This document shows positions 21,217 through 30,667 of a stretch of 57,190 bases of DNA, in pieces. A program made the translations under genes and the position numbers. Within the stretch, counting starts at the first letter, position 1. Each line of letters begins with the position of its first letter. A model generated the notes under the pieces. It saw only the letters and a program-made list of their open reading frames with translations, ran no database searches and was not told the origin of the DNA. Source of the stretch: a virus; the IMG/VR virus record IMGVR_UViG_3300044643_002265, positions 1 through 57,190 of that record; one strand, written 5' to 3'.

Positions 21217-22347
21217 TTAATTTCCCACTGGAAATGCAACGTTTAGTTTTGATATTATTGCAGTTCCAGCTCCTCCTGCTCCTCCTGATCTAGTTACACT
21301 TGGTCCTCCAGATCCACCAGTTGCAGCTACAGTACCATTGTTTGTCAATGTACCACCATAATATACATATATTATTCCACCGCCACTTCCTCCGCCACCG
21401 ATAAAAGTTGGAGACGCAGGTGACCCACCCCCCGTTGATCCCAAAGATGCTATACTGCCGTTTGGACCAATTCTAAGATTTCCTCTTACAATTAATATCA
21501 ATAATCCGCCTGTTCCATCTGTAGCACCAATTGGTGTACCTCCACTTCCAGATGGATTTCCAGCTCCACCGCCGGCACCCGATGGTGCACCAACTCCACC
21601 CGTTCCGCCAAATGATCTTCCATCGGTTCCACCAATTGGAGCAACTGCACCTCCACCTCCTGTTCCACCACTAAATGAACTTCCCGCTCCACCTGCTCCG
21701 CCGCCAAAACCAGGAGATGGAGTACCGCCTCCGCCTCCACCACCGGATCTTCCTAAAGTTCCCGCTGAACCAGGATTACCGTTAGCATTTACAGAAAACG
21801 TACCACCACTCGCGCCTACAGCAAATACTCTGCTCAAATAACTCGCAGATGGAAACAATTGTGTGCTCCAATAATCGCCCAAATATGGCGGATTAATCGT
21901 ACTAAAGGATGCATCACTTCCAGTAAACTTTGCACCTCTACCAGTCATTCGTAAACTGCCACTGATAGTTGCGTCACCATCCACAAATATTAATAAACCT
22001 CTACATCTATTGGTTGGACTAATCACTACACTTCGGGAGATAAAGAGGTTGCTAAAATTCTTTATTACAGGCACACCGTCTTGTGTGCTTGCGAATGAAG
22101 CGGATATTCTGGTTCTGAGTGTTGTGATGGATCCACTAAAATTGCCTGGCCCATCACTATTATCACCAAAATAATAAAGACCAGGTGTATGTCTTGAGAA
22201 AGAGCTTGTATTTCCCGATTTTAAATAAAAAACCCTTCTTAAATCTGATACGCTTATTTTTTTATTTAGGCTATTATTGATTATGGGTATAAATGCGGAT
22301 GCAGTTAATGTATTATAATCTGGTAATTGTGAAATTTTTGTAGGCAT
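21217..22347 (-). CDS. glycine-rich tail adhesin, paralogue 5, 376 aa
   Basis: Twin of the 373-aa paralogue: shared FSRHTPGLYYFGDNSDGPG, RTRISASFASTQDGVPVIK and C-terminal ISKLNVAFPVGN, with a different set of glycine-rich loops between about residues 205 and 355. First of the five to be transcribed if the block is read from the right. No promoter-like motif is seen in its 11-base upstream gap. Confidence 0.87.
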   Translation of the reverse strand: MPTKISQLPDYNTLTASAFIPIINNSLNKKISVSDLRRVFYLKSGNTSSFSRHTPGLYYFGDNSDGPGNFSGSITTLRTRISASFASTQDGVPVIKNFSNLFISRSVVISPTNRCRGLLIFVDGDATISGSLRMTGRGAKFTGSDASFSTINPPYLGDYWSTQLFPSASYLSRVFAVGASGGTFSVNANGNPGSAGTLGRSGGGGGGGTPSPGFGGGAGGAGSSFSGGTGGGGAVAPIGGTDGRSFGGTGGVGAPSGAGGGAGNPSGSGGTPIGATDGTGGLLILIVRGNLRIGPNGSIASLGSTGGGSPASPTFIGGGGSGGGIIYVYYGGTLTNNGTVAATGGSGGPSVTRSGGAGGAGTAIISKLNVAFPVGN

Positions 22348-22358
22348 ATAACTTATTA

Positions 22359-23726
22359 TTAACTAAAGTTTCTTCCCCATGTAAATGACTGTGATATTGC
22401 TAATAAATATCCCGTCTGTTTATTTTGTTGTGAAGTAAATACAAATGACATTAAGTTGCTTGCTGTTTGCACACCAACACCAAAACTTCTCCAATTTGAA
22501 TTATTAGATTCAGTGTCATTGAAAGTAGCTACTTTAGTTATATTATAACCAAAGCTACTGGTTGGATAAACTATTCTATAAAGCGGAGTTGCAGCAATTG
22601 ATTTAGTAACAAAATTTGTATTTCTTGTTATGTTAGTACCCCAAGTAGGACTGGATCCGCTATCTGTGCTGGTAAATACATACAATCCTTTATACGTAGA
22701 TGGCAATCCATATTTACTGGTTTGATTAAAGAAATATGGTTCGTTTCCGTGTAATCCACCATCATTATATGTTGTCAAACCACTGCCACTCACTTTACTC
22801 AGTCCATAAAGATTCAATTGAGAATTACCACCTTTATTGCTTCCACTCAAACTAACAGAACCAGTAAGTGCTGTTGTTGGCGACGTAGTTACTCTTAAAC
22901 TATAATAAACCGTTACGTTTTGACCTGCTTTTACAGGAGCTAATGCTGTACCTGCGGATCCTGATGTTAATCTAATTCTACTAAATAAAGCGGGACTATT
23001 AAAAAATGGTAACCACGATAAACCAACTTCTGTAACATAATCAGTTTGATCTACTGTAGCAGCTGCGAAATTAAATTGTCTATTATGTGTTATAAAATTA
23101 CTACCAAATGTAGTACTACAAGCTGCTCCGAAACTTCCTGATGCGGCTGGAAAGTTATTTCCATCATTATTACGACCACATCTTTGTGTTTCACCCGACA
23201 TACTGATTTGATTTGTAAAATAAATTGTGTAATTTTTGTCAGTAGCGGAACCCGTGGGTACAGTGCCATCTAAATTTAATACACTACAACTTCTAGCTTG
23301 ATTTGATCCAGTTTGCGCTTTTATTCTAAATGTACTATCTCCAACCACATTAATAATATTTCCCACATCACTAGCTCTAATCACACTGCCAGATATAGGA
23401 TATGACGGACTAATTCGGGGAAATGTTAATAAATGACCACTTCTCTTCGCAGTTGAATATAAAAGATTTTGATCAAATCCATTACCAGAAATTATTGATC
23501 CTGTTACAGGTACGTTTGTTTTTTTGACTTCTGCTAAACCAGTACCAATAGCACAACAAGTAAATAACTCAGCAATTGGTCTACTAGCAACTTGATCCAT
23601 TCCCTGATTCAGTATCAAGTTATTTATATAACCCGTGTCTTTAATAATCGTGTCTTTATCAGATACAGTTAATCTAACTTGTCCGTGGAGTTTATAATCA
23701 ACATTATTGTTTATGGTGTTTTTCAT
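22359..23726 (-). CDS. tail protein, 455 aa
   Basis: N-terminus KLHGQVRLTVSDKDTIIKDTG followed by YINNLILNQGMDQVASRP matches a layout frequent in phage tail proteins, where a domain of the form R-x-x-V-x-x-x-D-x-x-V-x-D-T-G-x-x-x-N-L-I-x-N-x-G-L-D opens a beta-rich protein. The remainder is beta-rich with Ser/Thr/Gly linkers and no repeats. Probably a fibre or baseplate-associated protein. ATATTTATTAACAGA is present upstream but lies inside the end of the preceding gene. Confidence 0.8.
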   Translation of the reverse strand: MKNTINNNVDYKLHGQVRLTVSDKDTIIKDTGYINNLILNQGMDQVASRPIAELFTCCAIGTGLAEVKKTNVPVTGSIISGNGFDQNLLYSTAKRSGHLLTFPRISPSYPISGSVIRASDVGNIINVVGDSTFRIKAQTGSNQARSCSVLNLDGTVPTGSATDKNYTIYFTNQISMSGETQRCGRNNDGNNFPAASGSFGAACSTTFGSNFITHNRQFNFAAATVDQTDYVTEVGLSWLPFFNSPALFSRIRLTSGSAGTALAPVKAGQNVTVYYSLRVTTSPTTALTGSVSLSGSNKGGNSQLNLYGLSKVSGSGLTTYNDGGLHGNEPYFFNQTSKYGLPSTYKGLYVFTSTDSGSSPTWGTNITRNTNFVTKSIAATPLYRIVYPTSSFGYNITKVATFNDTESNNSNWRSFGVGVQTASNLMSFVFTSQQNKQTGYLLAISQSFTWGRNFS

Positions 23727-23734
23727 TCGCGTCT

Positions 23735-25462
23735 TTATTCTGTTAATAAATATGAATCGTCTTCCAAATAAATATATTTAAAATTCTGATATGCCAAGGT
23801 AGAACCCGTGGCATTACTTTGACTTATATAATAGTTCGTAAATAATAATAAATTGTTAGATCCAGTTTCATTTGTGCTAATGGAGGTTGCAAATTCTTTA
23901 ACTAATATATCACTGTTTTCTAAATAAATAGCTCTATCGCTTTGATAACCAATTTGAGCGGAGGATGTTGATACCGCATCAGCTAATGTATATTTAGTAT
24001 TTAAAATTGTTGCGCTTGATCCAGTTTCATTTGTGCTAATGGAGGTTGCAAATTCTTTAATTAATATATCACTGTTTTCTAAATAAATAGCTCTATCGCT
24101 TTGATAACCAATTTGAGCGGAGGATGTTGATACCGCATCAGCTAATGTATATTTAGTATTTAAAATTGTTGCGCTTGATCCAGTTTCATTTGTGCTAATG
24201 GAGGTTGTAGTTTCTTTAATTAATATATCACTGTTTTCTAAATAAATAGCTCTATCGCTTTGATAACCAATTTGAGCGGAGGATGTTGATACTGCATCAG
24301 CTAATGTGTATTTAGTATTTAAAATTGTTGCGCTTGAACCAATTTCGTTTTGGCTAGTACTAGGTGGCGGTGCCGCCTCTGTTATGAAAATGTCTAGATT
24401 TTGTAAATAAATAGCTTTATTATTTTGATAAATAATTGAATCGCCAGTACCATTTGAATCAGATAAGAAATATTTAGTTTTTAATAAAGTGCTAAAACTG
24501 CCTGTTTCATTTTGTGTTGTATTTGAAACTGTTTCTTGTGTGAGAATATCAAAATTTTGTAGATAGATGGATCTATTATTTTGATAAATTAAATTGTTAG
24601 TGCTTGAGGCGGCTATACTTTCACTAGCATAATATTTAGTTTTTAATAAAGTACTAAAACTGCCTGTTTCGCTTTGTCTGGTGTTGCTTACAGTTTCTTG
24701 TACAAATATATCAAAATTTTGCAAATAGATGGATCTATTATTTTGATAAATTAAATTGTTAGTGCTTGAGGCGGCTATACTTTCACTAGCATAATATTTA
24801 GTTTTTAATAAAGTACTAAAACTGCCTGTTTCGCTTTGTCTGGTGTTGCTTACAGTTTCTTGTACAAATATATCAAAATTTTGCAAATAGATGGATCTAT
24901 TGTTTTGATAAACTAAATTGTTAGTGCTTGAGGCGGCTACACTTTCACTAGCATAATATTTAGTTTTTAATAAAGTGCTAAAACTGCCTGTTTCATTTTG
25001 TCTTGTATTTGAAACTGTTTCTTGTATAAATACATCTAGGTTCTGTAGATATATACTTCTATTATTTTGATAAATTAAATTGTTCGTACTTGAGGCGGCT
25101 ATACTTTCACTAGCATAATATTTAGTTTTTAATAAAGTGCTAAAACTGCCTGTTTCGTTTTGTGTGGTATTTGAAACTGTTTCTCGTATAAAAATATCAA
25201 AATTTTGCAGATAGATTGTTCTATTATTTTGATAAATTAAATTGTTAGTGCTTGAGGCGGCTATACTTTCGCTAGCATAATATTTTGGTGATACTCTATT
25301 GGATAACGTGGGAAGATCCGAAATAAATTTGTTAAAAAAACTATTATATGATATGGCTACAGATCCTGTGCGAAATCCGCTACCAGTAGCAAACAATCGA
25401 GATTCAATATTTTGCCTTTTATTGTTAGCGAATACTAAATTATTACGAAATGTAGCTGGCAT
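23735..25462 (-). CDS. repeat protein, 575 aa, tandem 53-54-residue repeats
   Basis: After a 60-residue N-terminus come six copies of a unit of 54 residues containing KYYASESIAASSTNNLIYQN and SIYLQNFDIF, then a transition unit, then three almost identical 53-residue units containing KYTLADAVSTSSAQIGYQSD and AIYLENSDILIKE, and a C-terminal cap. DNA identity between adjacent copies is very high, so units have been gained recently or are kept alike by recombination. Probably an elongated fibre shaft. I do not recognise the repeat family. Confidence 0.85.
   Translation of the reverse strand: MPATFRNNLVFANNKRQNIESRLFATGSGFRTGSVAISYNSFFNKFISDLPTLSNRVSPKYYASESIAASSTNNLIYQNNRTIYLQNFDIFIRETVSNTTQNETGSFSTLLKTKYYASESIAASSTNNLIYQNNRSIYLQNLDVFIQETVSNTRQNETGSFSTLLKTKYYASESVAASSTNNLVYQNNRSIYLQNFDIFVQETVSNTRQSETGSFSTLLKTKYYASESIAASSTNNLIYQNNRSIYLQNFDIFVQETVSNTRQSETGSFSTLLKTKYYASESIAASSTNNLIYQNNRSIYLQNFDILTQETVSNTTQNETGSFSTLLKTKYFLSDSNGTGDSIIYQNNKAIYLQNLDIFITEAAPPPSTSQNEIGSSATILNTKYTLADAVSTSSAQIGYQSDRAIYLENSDILIKETTTSISTNETGSSATILNTKYTLADAVSTSSAQIGYQSDRAIYLENSDILIKEFATSISTNETGSSATILNTKYTLADAVSTSSAQIGYQSDRAIYLENSDILVKEFATSISTNETGSNNLLLFTNYYISQSNATGSTLAYQNFKYIYLEDDSYLLTE
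23746..23752 (-). promoter_or_regulatory. TATTTAT motif
   Basis: Sense-strand ATATTTATTAACAGA 19 bases before the ATG at 23726. It also encodes the last residues of the upstream gene, so it could be coincidence here. Confidence 0.3.
23880..25290 (-). repeat. tandem coding repeats, period 159 and about 162 bp
   Basis: Two arrays inside the 575-aa gene: three units of 159 bp (23.88-24.33 kb) and six of about 162 bp (24.47-25.29 kb). Within an array units differ at only a few bases. Confidence 0.88.
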
Positions 25463-25470
25463 ATATCAAT

Positions 25471-26331
25471 TTACTGATAATTTTCCGTGGAACTAGCTAG
25501 TATGTATTTTTTAGATCTTAGAAAAGTGTAAATTGAAGTCGCATTTGGTAAAATATTAGTAGGTGTAAGAGAATTAGCCCATTTAACACTCACAGGAAAT
25601 GTTGGAAGGATATTATTTGATCCTGTATTGTTTAGTATAACAACTATAGCACTTCCAGTTCCAACACCTGTAAATGTATAATTTTCACTGGTTGATATAT
25701 TTTTTTCCAGTGTGTTATTTACCCAATCAATTGATGTACCTGATAATGTAGCTATTGTGTAATTGGTTAAAGCGTTTATCGCATAAGTAGCATAACTGCT
25801 TGTAATTGGATATAAACTACCAGTATATAATGTACTACCACCTCCGCCACCACCATTCATTGCATAACTAGCCGTAATAGCTCTTCTTGAAAAACTACTT
25901 GTAATTGGATAGGTACTACCAGTTATTAAAGATGTGCCACTTGCACCACTACTACCACTTGTGCCTGTTGCACCACTAGATCCACTGGTACCGCTAGTTC
26001 CGCTAGATCCACTGGTTCCACTAGTTCCACTTGTGCCTGTTGCACCACTTGTACCTGACGCACCACTTGTACCTGATGTACCCGCGACAACGTTTAAAGC
26101 ATAACTAGCAGTAATAGCTCTTCTTGACCAACTGCTTGTAATTGGATATAAACTGCCGGTTATTAGAGTTGTACCACCAGCACCTGACTTTAATGAGTAA
26201 CTAGCGGTTAAAGATCGTAAAGCATAGCTACTTGATCCAATTATTGTATTTTTAAAAAAAACACTACCGCTTACTTTAAGCGACCCGCTTAAAATAGTTG
26301 ATCCGGATAATGTAGGTGAGTAAATGATCAT
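25471..26331 (-). CDS. collagen-like tail fibre protein, 286 aa
   Basis: N-terminal Ser-rich strands, two SYAL linker modules (TGS-x-YPITSS then A-x-TASYALN), a Gly-x-y block built only of GTS/GSS/GAS triplets (about residues 82-130), and a C-terminal domain containing SIDWVNNTLEKNISTSENYT and NNILPTFPVSVKW, a beta domain often found at the end of phage tail proteins. Collagen-like phage fibres form trimers. The triplets lack proline, so stability must come from other contacts. Nine bases upstream of the 575-aa repeat protein. Confidence 0.85.
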   Translation of the reverse strand: MIIYSPTLSGSTILSGSLKVSGSVFFKNTIIGSSSYALRSLTASYSLKSGAGGTTLITGSLYPITSSWSRRAITASYALNVVAGTSGTSGASGTSGATGTSGTSGTSGSSGTSGTSGSSGATGTSGSSGASGTSLITGSTYPITSSFSRRAITASYAMNGGGGGGSTLYTGSLYPITSSYATYAINALTNYTIATLSGTSIDWVNNTLEKNISTSENYTFTGVGTGSAIVVILNNTGSNNILPTFPVSVKWANSLTPTNILPNATSIYTFLRSKKYILASSTENYQ

Positions 26332-26338
26332 ATTTTAT

Positions 26339-26345
26339 ATAAATA
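26339..26345 (-). promoter_or_regulatory. TATTTAT motif
   Basis: Sense-strand CTATTTATA seven bases before the ATG at 26331. Confidence 0.45.
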
Positions 26346-26365
26346 GACTTTAGTTATTATAAATT

Positions 26366-29300
26366 TTATATTATTCGTATTTGTAATATATTCCCGTTTC
26401 GGTACACACCACCGCGTGGTACTCCGCCAGTACCAGCCGCAGTATCATTTGCGAAATTTAGTGATGCTGATACATAAGACAATATCAGATATCCGTTGCT
26501 AATCGTTTGACTATTTTTAAAATTATTGCTACCAGTTGTTGCTAAATTAGATGCAGCTGGTATTGTTCTTAAACCACTTCTTGTGGCAATTGCATATCCA
26601 CTACTTGATACGGGAAAAGTAATTGTAGCCGTATTTAAATTTGAAAGTACAATTGTTTGTGGCAATATTTGATTGAAACTATTGTTATAAGTTTGTATTA
26701 ATACAGGTTTACTACCAAGATTGTGGTTAAAAGTCCACGTAGGAGAATTGTTAAAAGAAGAACTTACACTATCACTATTTAATAAATTAAGAGCTACACT
26801 AGCAGTCAATGCCCGTCTAGACCAACTACTGGTTATGGGATAAGTACTGCCTGTGTTTAAATTATAATAACCATAACTGCTACTAAATATTCTAACACCG
26901 CCTCTGGTTGCAATAGCATAACCACTGGCTGATACTGGGAATGTTAATCTGGCACTATTAACAGTATCTAATATAATGCTTTGGGGTATTATTTGATTGT
27001 AACTTGTATTATAGGCTTGAATTACTACAGTTCGTTCACCCAAGTTATGATTAAATGTCCAAGTAGCTAAATTATTGAATGATTGAGTAACACTGTTACC
27101 AAAGTTAAGAGCATAACTAGCAGTTAATACTCTAGTGGCCCAACTGCTTGTTATAGGATATTTACTACCAGTGTGTAATGATGATCCACCTCCACCTCCA
27201 CCAGCTGCGCTACCTAAAAATCTAACATCAATCTTTGAATTTAATGGCGGTGCAGATGCTAATGTGAGTGTAGATCCAGTTACAGTATAACTTGAACTGT
27301 AATTTTGTACTACACCGTTAATAGCAACTATAATATCATAACTGCGTATTACACTCTGCGTAAGAGCATATTGACTAGCAACACCATTACTAGTAAATGT
27401 CTGTGCATTAGCAATACCAACTATGCCACTGGTACCATTACTTCCATTAGCTCCACCACCACTAAATTTAACAGCGTGTATTTCTTCGTTTAATAGTGGT
27501 GGGGACGTAAATGTTAATATTCCTGAACTTAGTGTATAATCAATATTATTATTTAAAGTAATACCCCCAAGAAATACTAACGAATTGGCGCCGGTAAATG
27601 TATTGTTATTTAAATTAAAAACAGAACCACTTCCATTACCACTACGTGTAATATTAGTCAAACTCAATGAAGCAGTGCCACTCGCCCCATTAACTACATA
27701 CAACGCCCAACTAGCAGTTATTGGATAACTACTACCAGTATACAAAGAACTACCCCCACCAGTAGCATTCAATGCATAACTAGCAGTAATAGCTCTACTA
27801 GCCGTTATAGGATATAAACTACCAGTATAAAGTGTAGTACCACTCATACCGCTACTACCACTGCTACCAGTATTACCACTACTACCACTACTACCGCTTG
27901 TACCATTCTGACCACTACTACCACTTGTTCCCGATTGTCCAGAAGAACCACTACTTCCACTTGTACCAGTACTACCAGATGTACCACTTGATCCAGTTAA
28001 TCCACTGGTACCACTAGTGCCAAAAGTTTCACCACTCGTACCAGCAGTTGCAGATGTGCCGCTTGTTCCACTACTTCCACTAGATCCACTGCTTCCGCTA
28101 CTTCCACTACTACCACTACTACCACTACTACCACTACTACCACTTGTTCCAGTGCTACCCGAAGTGCCACTTGTACCAAAAGTTTCACCACTTGTACCAG
28201 CAGTTGCGGACGTACCACTGCTTCCACTAGATCCACTTGTACCACTAGATCCACTTGTACCACTAGATCCACTTGTACCACTACTACCACTTGAACCATC
28301 ACTACCGCTTGTACCACTACTTCCACTGCTTCCACTACTACCGCTACTGCCAGCTGTTCCCGCAGTACCAGATGTACCATATTGGTTTACTATATTTATA
28401 GTGCCTATCATACCTGAATGATGAACGCATTGGTAAACTATACTAGAAGGCGCATCGGCGGGTACTCTGTAAATTATTAAAGTACTTGTATTTGCTAATC
28501 CACCTACAGGATCATTATTTGTGGTACCTGGCACAGCACTTGTATTACCACTTGACAATCTCAGAGCAAATGGATGTGATGCGGATACACCACTTACATT
28601 AAAGTAATATAATTGTCCTCTTACTACTGTGATGGTTGGAAACGATCCAGTGTAATTAGCAATATTATAATTAAATCCTGAGCTTGTTACTGTAAATAAC
28701 CCACCACCTTCTAGACCACTGGTGCCACTACTACCGCTTGTACCATTTTGACCACTGCTACCACTTGTACCGTGACTACCGCTGCTACCACTTGTTCCAC
28801 TTGATCCACTGGTACCACTTGTTCCACTTGATCCACTGGTACCACTAGATCCACTTGTACCACTAGATCCACTTGTACCACTACTACCACTTGAACCATC
28901 ACTACCGCTTGTACCACTACTTCCACTGCTTCCACTACTACCGCTACTGCCGCTACTGCCAGCTGTTCCTGCAGTGCCAGATGTGCCATATTGGTTTACT
29001 ATATTTATAGTGCCTATCATACCAGAATGATGAACGCATTGGTAAACTATACTAGAAGGCGCATCGGCGGGTACTCTGTAAATTATTAAAGTACTTGTAT
29101 TTGCTAATCCACCTACAGGATCATTATTTGTGGTACCTGGTACAGCGCTCGTATTACCACTTGATAATCGCAAAGCAAATGGATGTGATGCGGATACACC
29201 ACTTACATTAAAGTAGTATAATTGTCCTCTCACCACTGTGATAGTCGGAAACGATCCAGTGTAATTAGCAATATTATAATTAAATCCTGAGCTTGTTACT

Positions 29301-30643
29301 GTAAATAACCCGCCACCTTCTAGACCACTGGTGCCACTACTACCGCTTGTACCATTTTGACCACTGCTACCACTGGTACCGTGACTACCGCTGCTACCAC
29401 TTGTTCCACTTGATCCACTGGTACCACTAGTACCACTTGAACCACTACTACCACTTGAACCACCACTACCACTTGAACCACTACTACCACTTGTACCACT
29501 ACTACCGCTTGTACCATCACTACCGCTTGTACCACTACTTCCACTTGAACCAGCTGTTCCCGCAGTGCCAGACGTACCAGATGTACCGTATTGGTTTACT
29601 ATATTTATAGTTCCAATCATACCTGAATGTATGACGCATTGATAAACTATACTATTAGGCGCATCGTTGGGTACTCTGTAAATTATTAAAGTACTTGTAT
29701 TTGCTAAGCCATTTACAGGATCATTATTGGTTGTTCCTGGCACAGCACTTGTATTACCACTTGACAATCTCAGAGCGAACGGATGTGATGCGGATACACC
29801 ACTTACATTAAAATAATATAATTGTCCTCTTACTAATGTGATAGTTGGAAACGATCCAGTGTAATTAGCAATATTATAATTAAACCCCGTGCTTGTTACT
29901 GTAAACAACCCACCGCCTTCTAGACCACTGGTGCCACTACTACCACTTGTGCCACTACTACCACTGGTACCATCACTACCACTGGTGCCACTTGTACCAC
30001 TTGATCCAGTTAATCCACTGGTGCCGGCCGTTGCGGATGTACCGCTAGTACCACTAGTACCACTTGATCCACTGGTTCCACTGGATCCACTTGTTCCGCT
30101 AGTACCACTGGTTCCACTAGTACCACTAGTTCCGCTACTACCAGCTGTACCCGAAGTGCCTGATGTACCGCTTGTGGTTGGATTTAAAGCATAACTTGCG
30201 GTTATAGCCCAACTTGCGGTTATTGGGTATCTACTACCTGTATATAATTTGGTGCCACCGTTTATAGCCCAACTGGCAGTTATAGGATAAGTGCTACCAG
30301 TATATAATTTAGTACCACCATTGAGAGCCCAACTGGATGTTATTGGGTATGTGCTACCGGTATATATTTTGGTACCACCATTTAGTGCATAACTAGCGGT
30401 TGTGGCTCTATATGCGTAACTGGATGATCTGGCTACAAGTGCGTAACTGGCTGTTTTTGCGTAACTAGAACTTAATGCTTTTTTGGCAAAACTAGCAGTT
30501 ATGCTGGGCGAAGAAAAAAGAGTGCTAATATTGAGTTTTTTACTTGATCCGGAAAAAAAGCTACTTGTATCGCTTACATCAATTACATACAGCAGATCAT
30601 TAATAGACGCTGTAAATAATTGTGGTAGATCTGTTATTCTCAT
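26366..30643 (-). CDS. giant collagen-like fibre protein with three cupredoxin-like domains, 1425 aa
   Basis: Order of parts: fibre-attachment-like N-terminus (ITDLPQL...), SYAL linkers to about residue 165, then four collagen-like GTS/GSS blocks separating three nearly identical 110-residue domains (about 243-351, 442-550, 643-752), more SYAL linkers, a VNGVVQ-type domain (about 1100-1190), two TWTFNHNLG beta domains, and a C-terminal cap. Each 110-residue domain has SHPFALR and later QC-V-(I/H)-H-SGM, giving His...Cys-x2-His-x2-Met, the ligand set and spacing of amicyanin-type cupredoxins. Similar domains occur in marine phage fibres. Copper binding is inference. Confidence 0.88.
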   Translation of the reverse strand: MRITDLPQLFTASINDLLYVIDVSDTSSFFSGSSKKLNISTLFSSPSITASFAKKALSSSYAKTASYALVARSSSYAYRATTASYALNGGTKIYTGSTYPITSSWALNGGTKLYTGSTYPITASWAINGGTKLYTGSRYPITASWAITASYALNPTTSGTSGTSGTAGSSGTSGTSGTSGTSGTSGSSGTSGSSGTSGTSGTSATAGTSGLTGSSGTSGTSGSDGTSGSSGTSGSSGTSGLEGGGLFTVTSTGFNYNIANYTGSFPTITLVRGQLYYFNVSGVSASHPFALRLSSGNTSAVPGTTNNDPVNGLANTSTLIIYRVPNDAPNSIVYQCVIHSGMIGTINIVNQYGTSGTSGTAGTAGSSGSSGTSGSDGTSGSSGTSGSSGSSGSGGSSGSSGSSGTSGTSGSSGTSGSSGSHGTSGSSGQNGTSGSSGTSGLEGGGLFTVTSSGFNYNIANYTGSFPTITVVRGQLYYFNVSGVSASHPFALRLSSGNTSAVPGTTNNDPVGGLANTSTLIIYRVPADAPSSIVYQCVHHSGMIGTINIVNQYGTSGTAGTAGSSGSSGSSGSSGSSGTSGSDGSSGSSGTSGSSGTSGSSGTSGSSGTSGTSGSSGTSGSSGSHGTSGSSGQNGTSGSSGTSGLEGGGLFTVTSSGFNYNIANYTGSFPTITVVRGQLYYFNVSGVSASHPFALRLSSGNTSAVPGTTNNDPVGGLANTSTLIIYRVPADAPSSIVYQCVHHSGMIGTINIVNQYGTSGTAGTAGSSGSSGSSGSSGTSGSDGSSGSSGTSGSSGTSGSSGTSGSSGSSGTSATAGTSGETFGTSGTSGSTGTSGSSGSSGSSGSSGSSGSSGSSGSSGTSGTSATAGTSGETFGTSGTSGLTGSSGTSGSTGTSGSSGSSGQSGTSGSSGQNGTSGSSGSSGNTGSSGSSGMSGTTLYTGSLYPITASRAITASYALNATGGGSSLYTGSSYPITASWALYVVNGASGTASLSLTNITRSGNGSGSVFNLNNNTFTGANSLVFLGGITLNNNIDYTLSSGILTFTSPPLLNEEIHAVKFSGGGANGSNGTSGIVGIANAQTFTSNGVASQYALTQSVIRSYDIIVAINGVVQNYSSSYTVTGSTLTLASAPPLNSKIDVRFLGSAAGGGGGGSSLHTGSKYPITSSWATRVLTASYALNFGNSVTQSFNNLATWTFNHNLGERTVVIQAYNTSYNQIIPQSIILDTVNSARLTFPVSASGYAIATRGGVRIFSSSYGYYNLNTGSTYPITSSWSRRALTASVALNLLNSDSVSSSFNNSPTWTFNHNLGSKPVLIQTYNNSFNQILPQTIVLSNLNTATITFPVSSSGYAIATRSGLRTIPAASNLATTGSNNFKNSQTISNGYLILSYVSASLNFANDTAAGTGGVPRGGVYRNGNILQIRII
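27840..30175 (-). repeat. collagen-like simple-sequence blocks and three copies of a roughly 600-bp unit
   Basis: Nine-base-scale repeats coding for Gly-Thr-Ser and Gly-Ser-Ser occupy about 27.84-28.38, 28.72-28.98, 29.32-29.58 and 29.93-30.17 kb. The cupredoxin-like domain plus one collagen block recurs with a period near 600 bp at 28.39, 28.99 and 29.59 kb; the first two are nearly identical. Confidence 0.88.
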
Positions 30644-30649
30644 TCTTTA

Positions 30650-30656
30650 ATAAATA
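30650..30656 (-). promoter_or_regulatory. TATTTAT motif
   Basis: Sense-strand AATATTTATTAAAGA directly before the ATG at 30643. Confidence 0.5.
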
Positions 30657-30667
30657 TTAAAACACTG

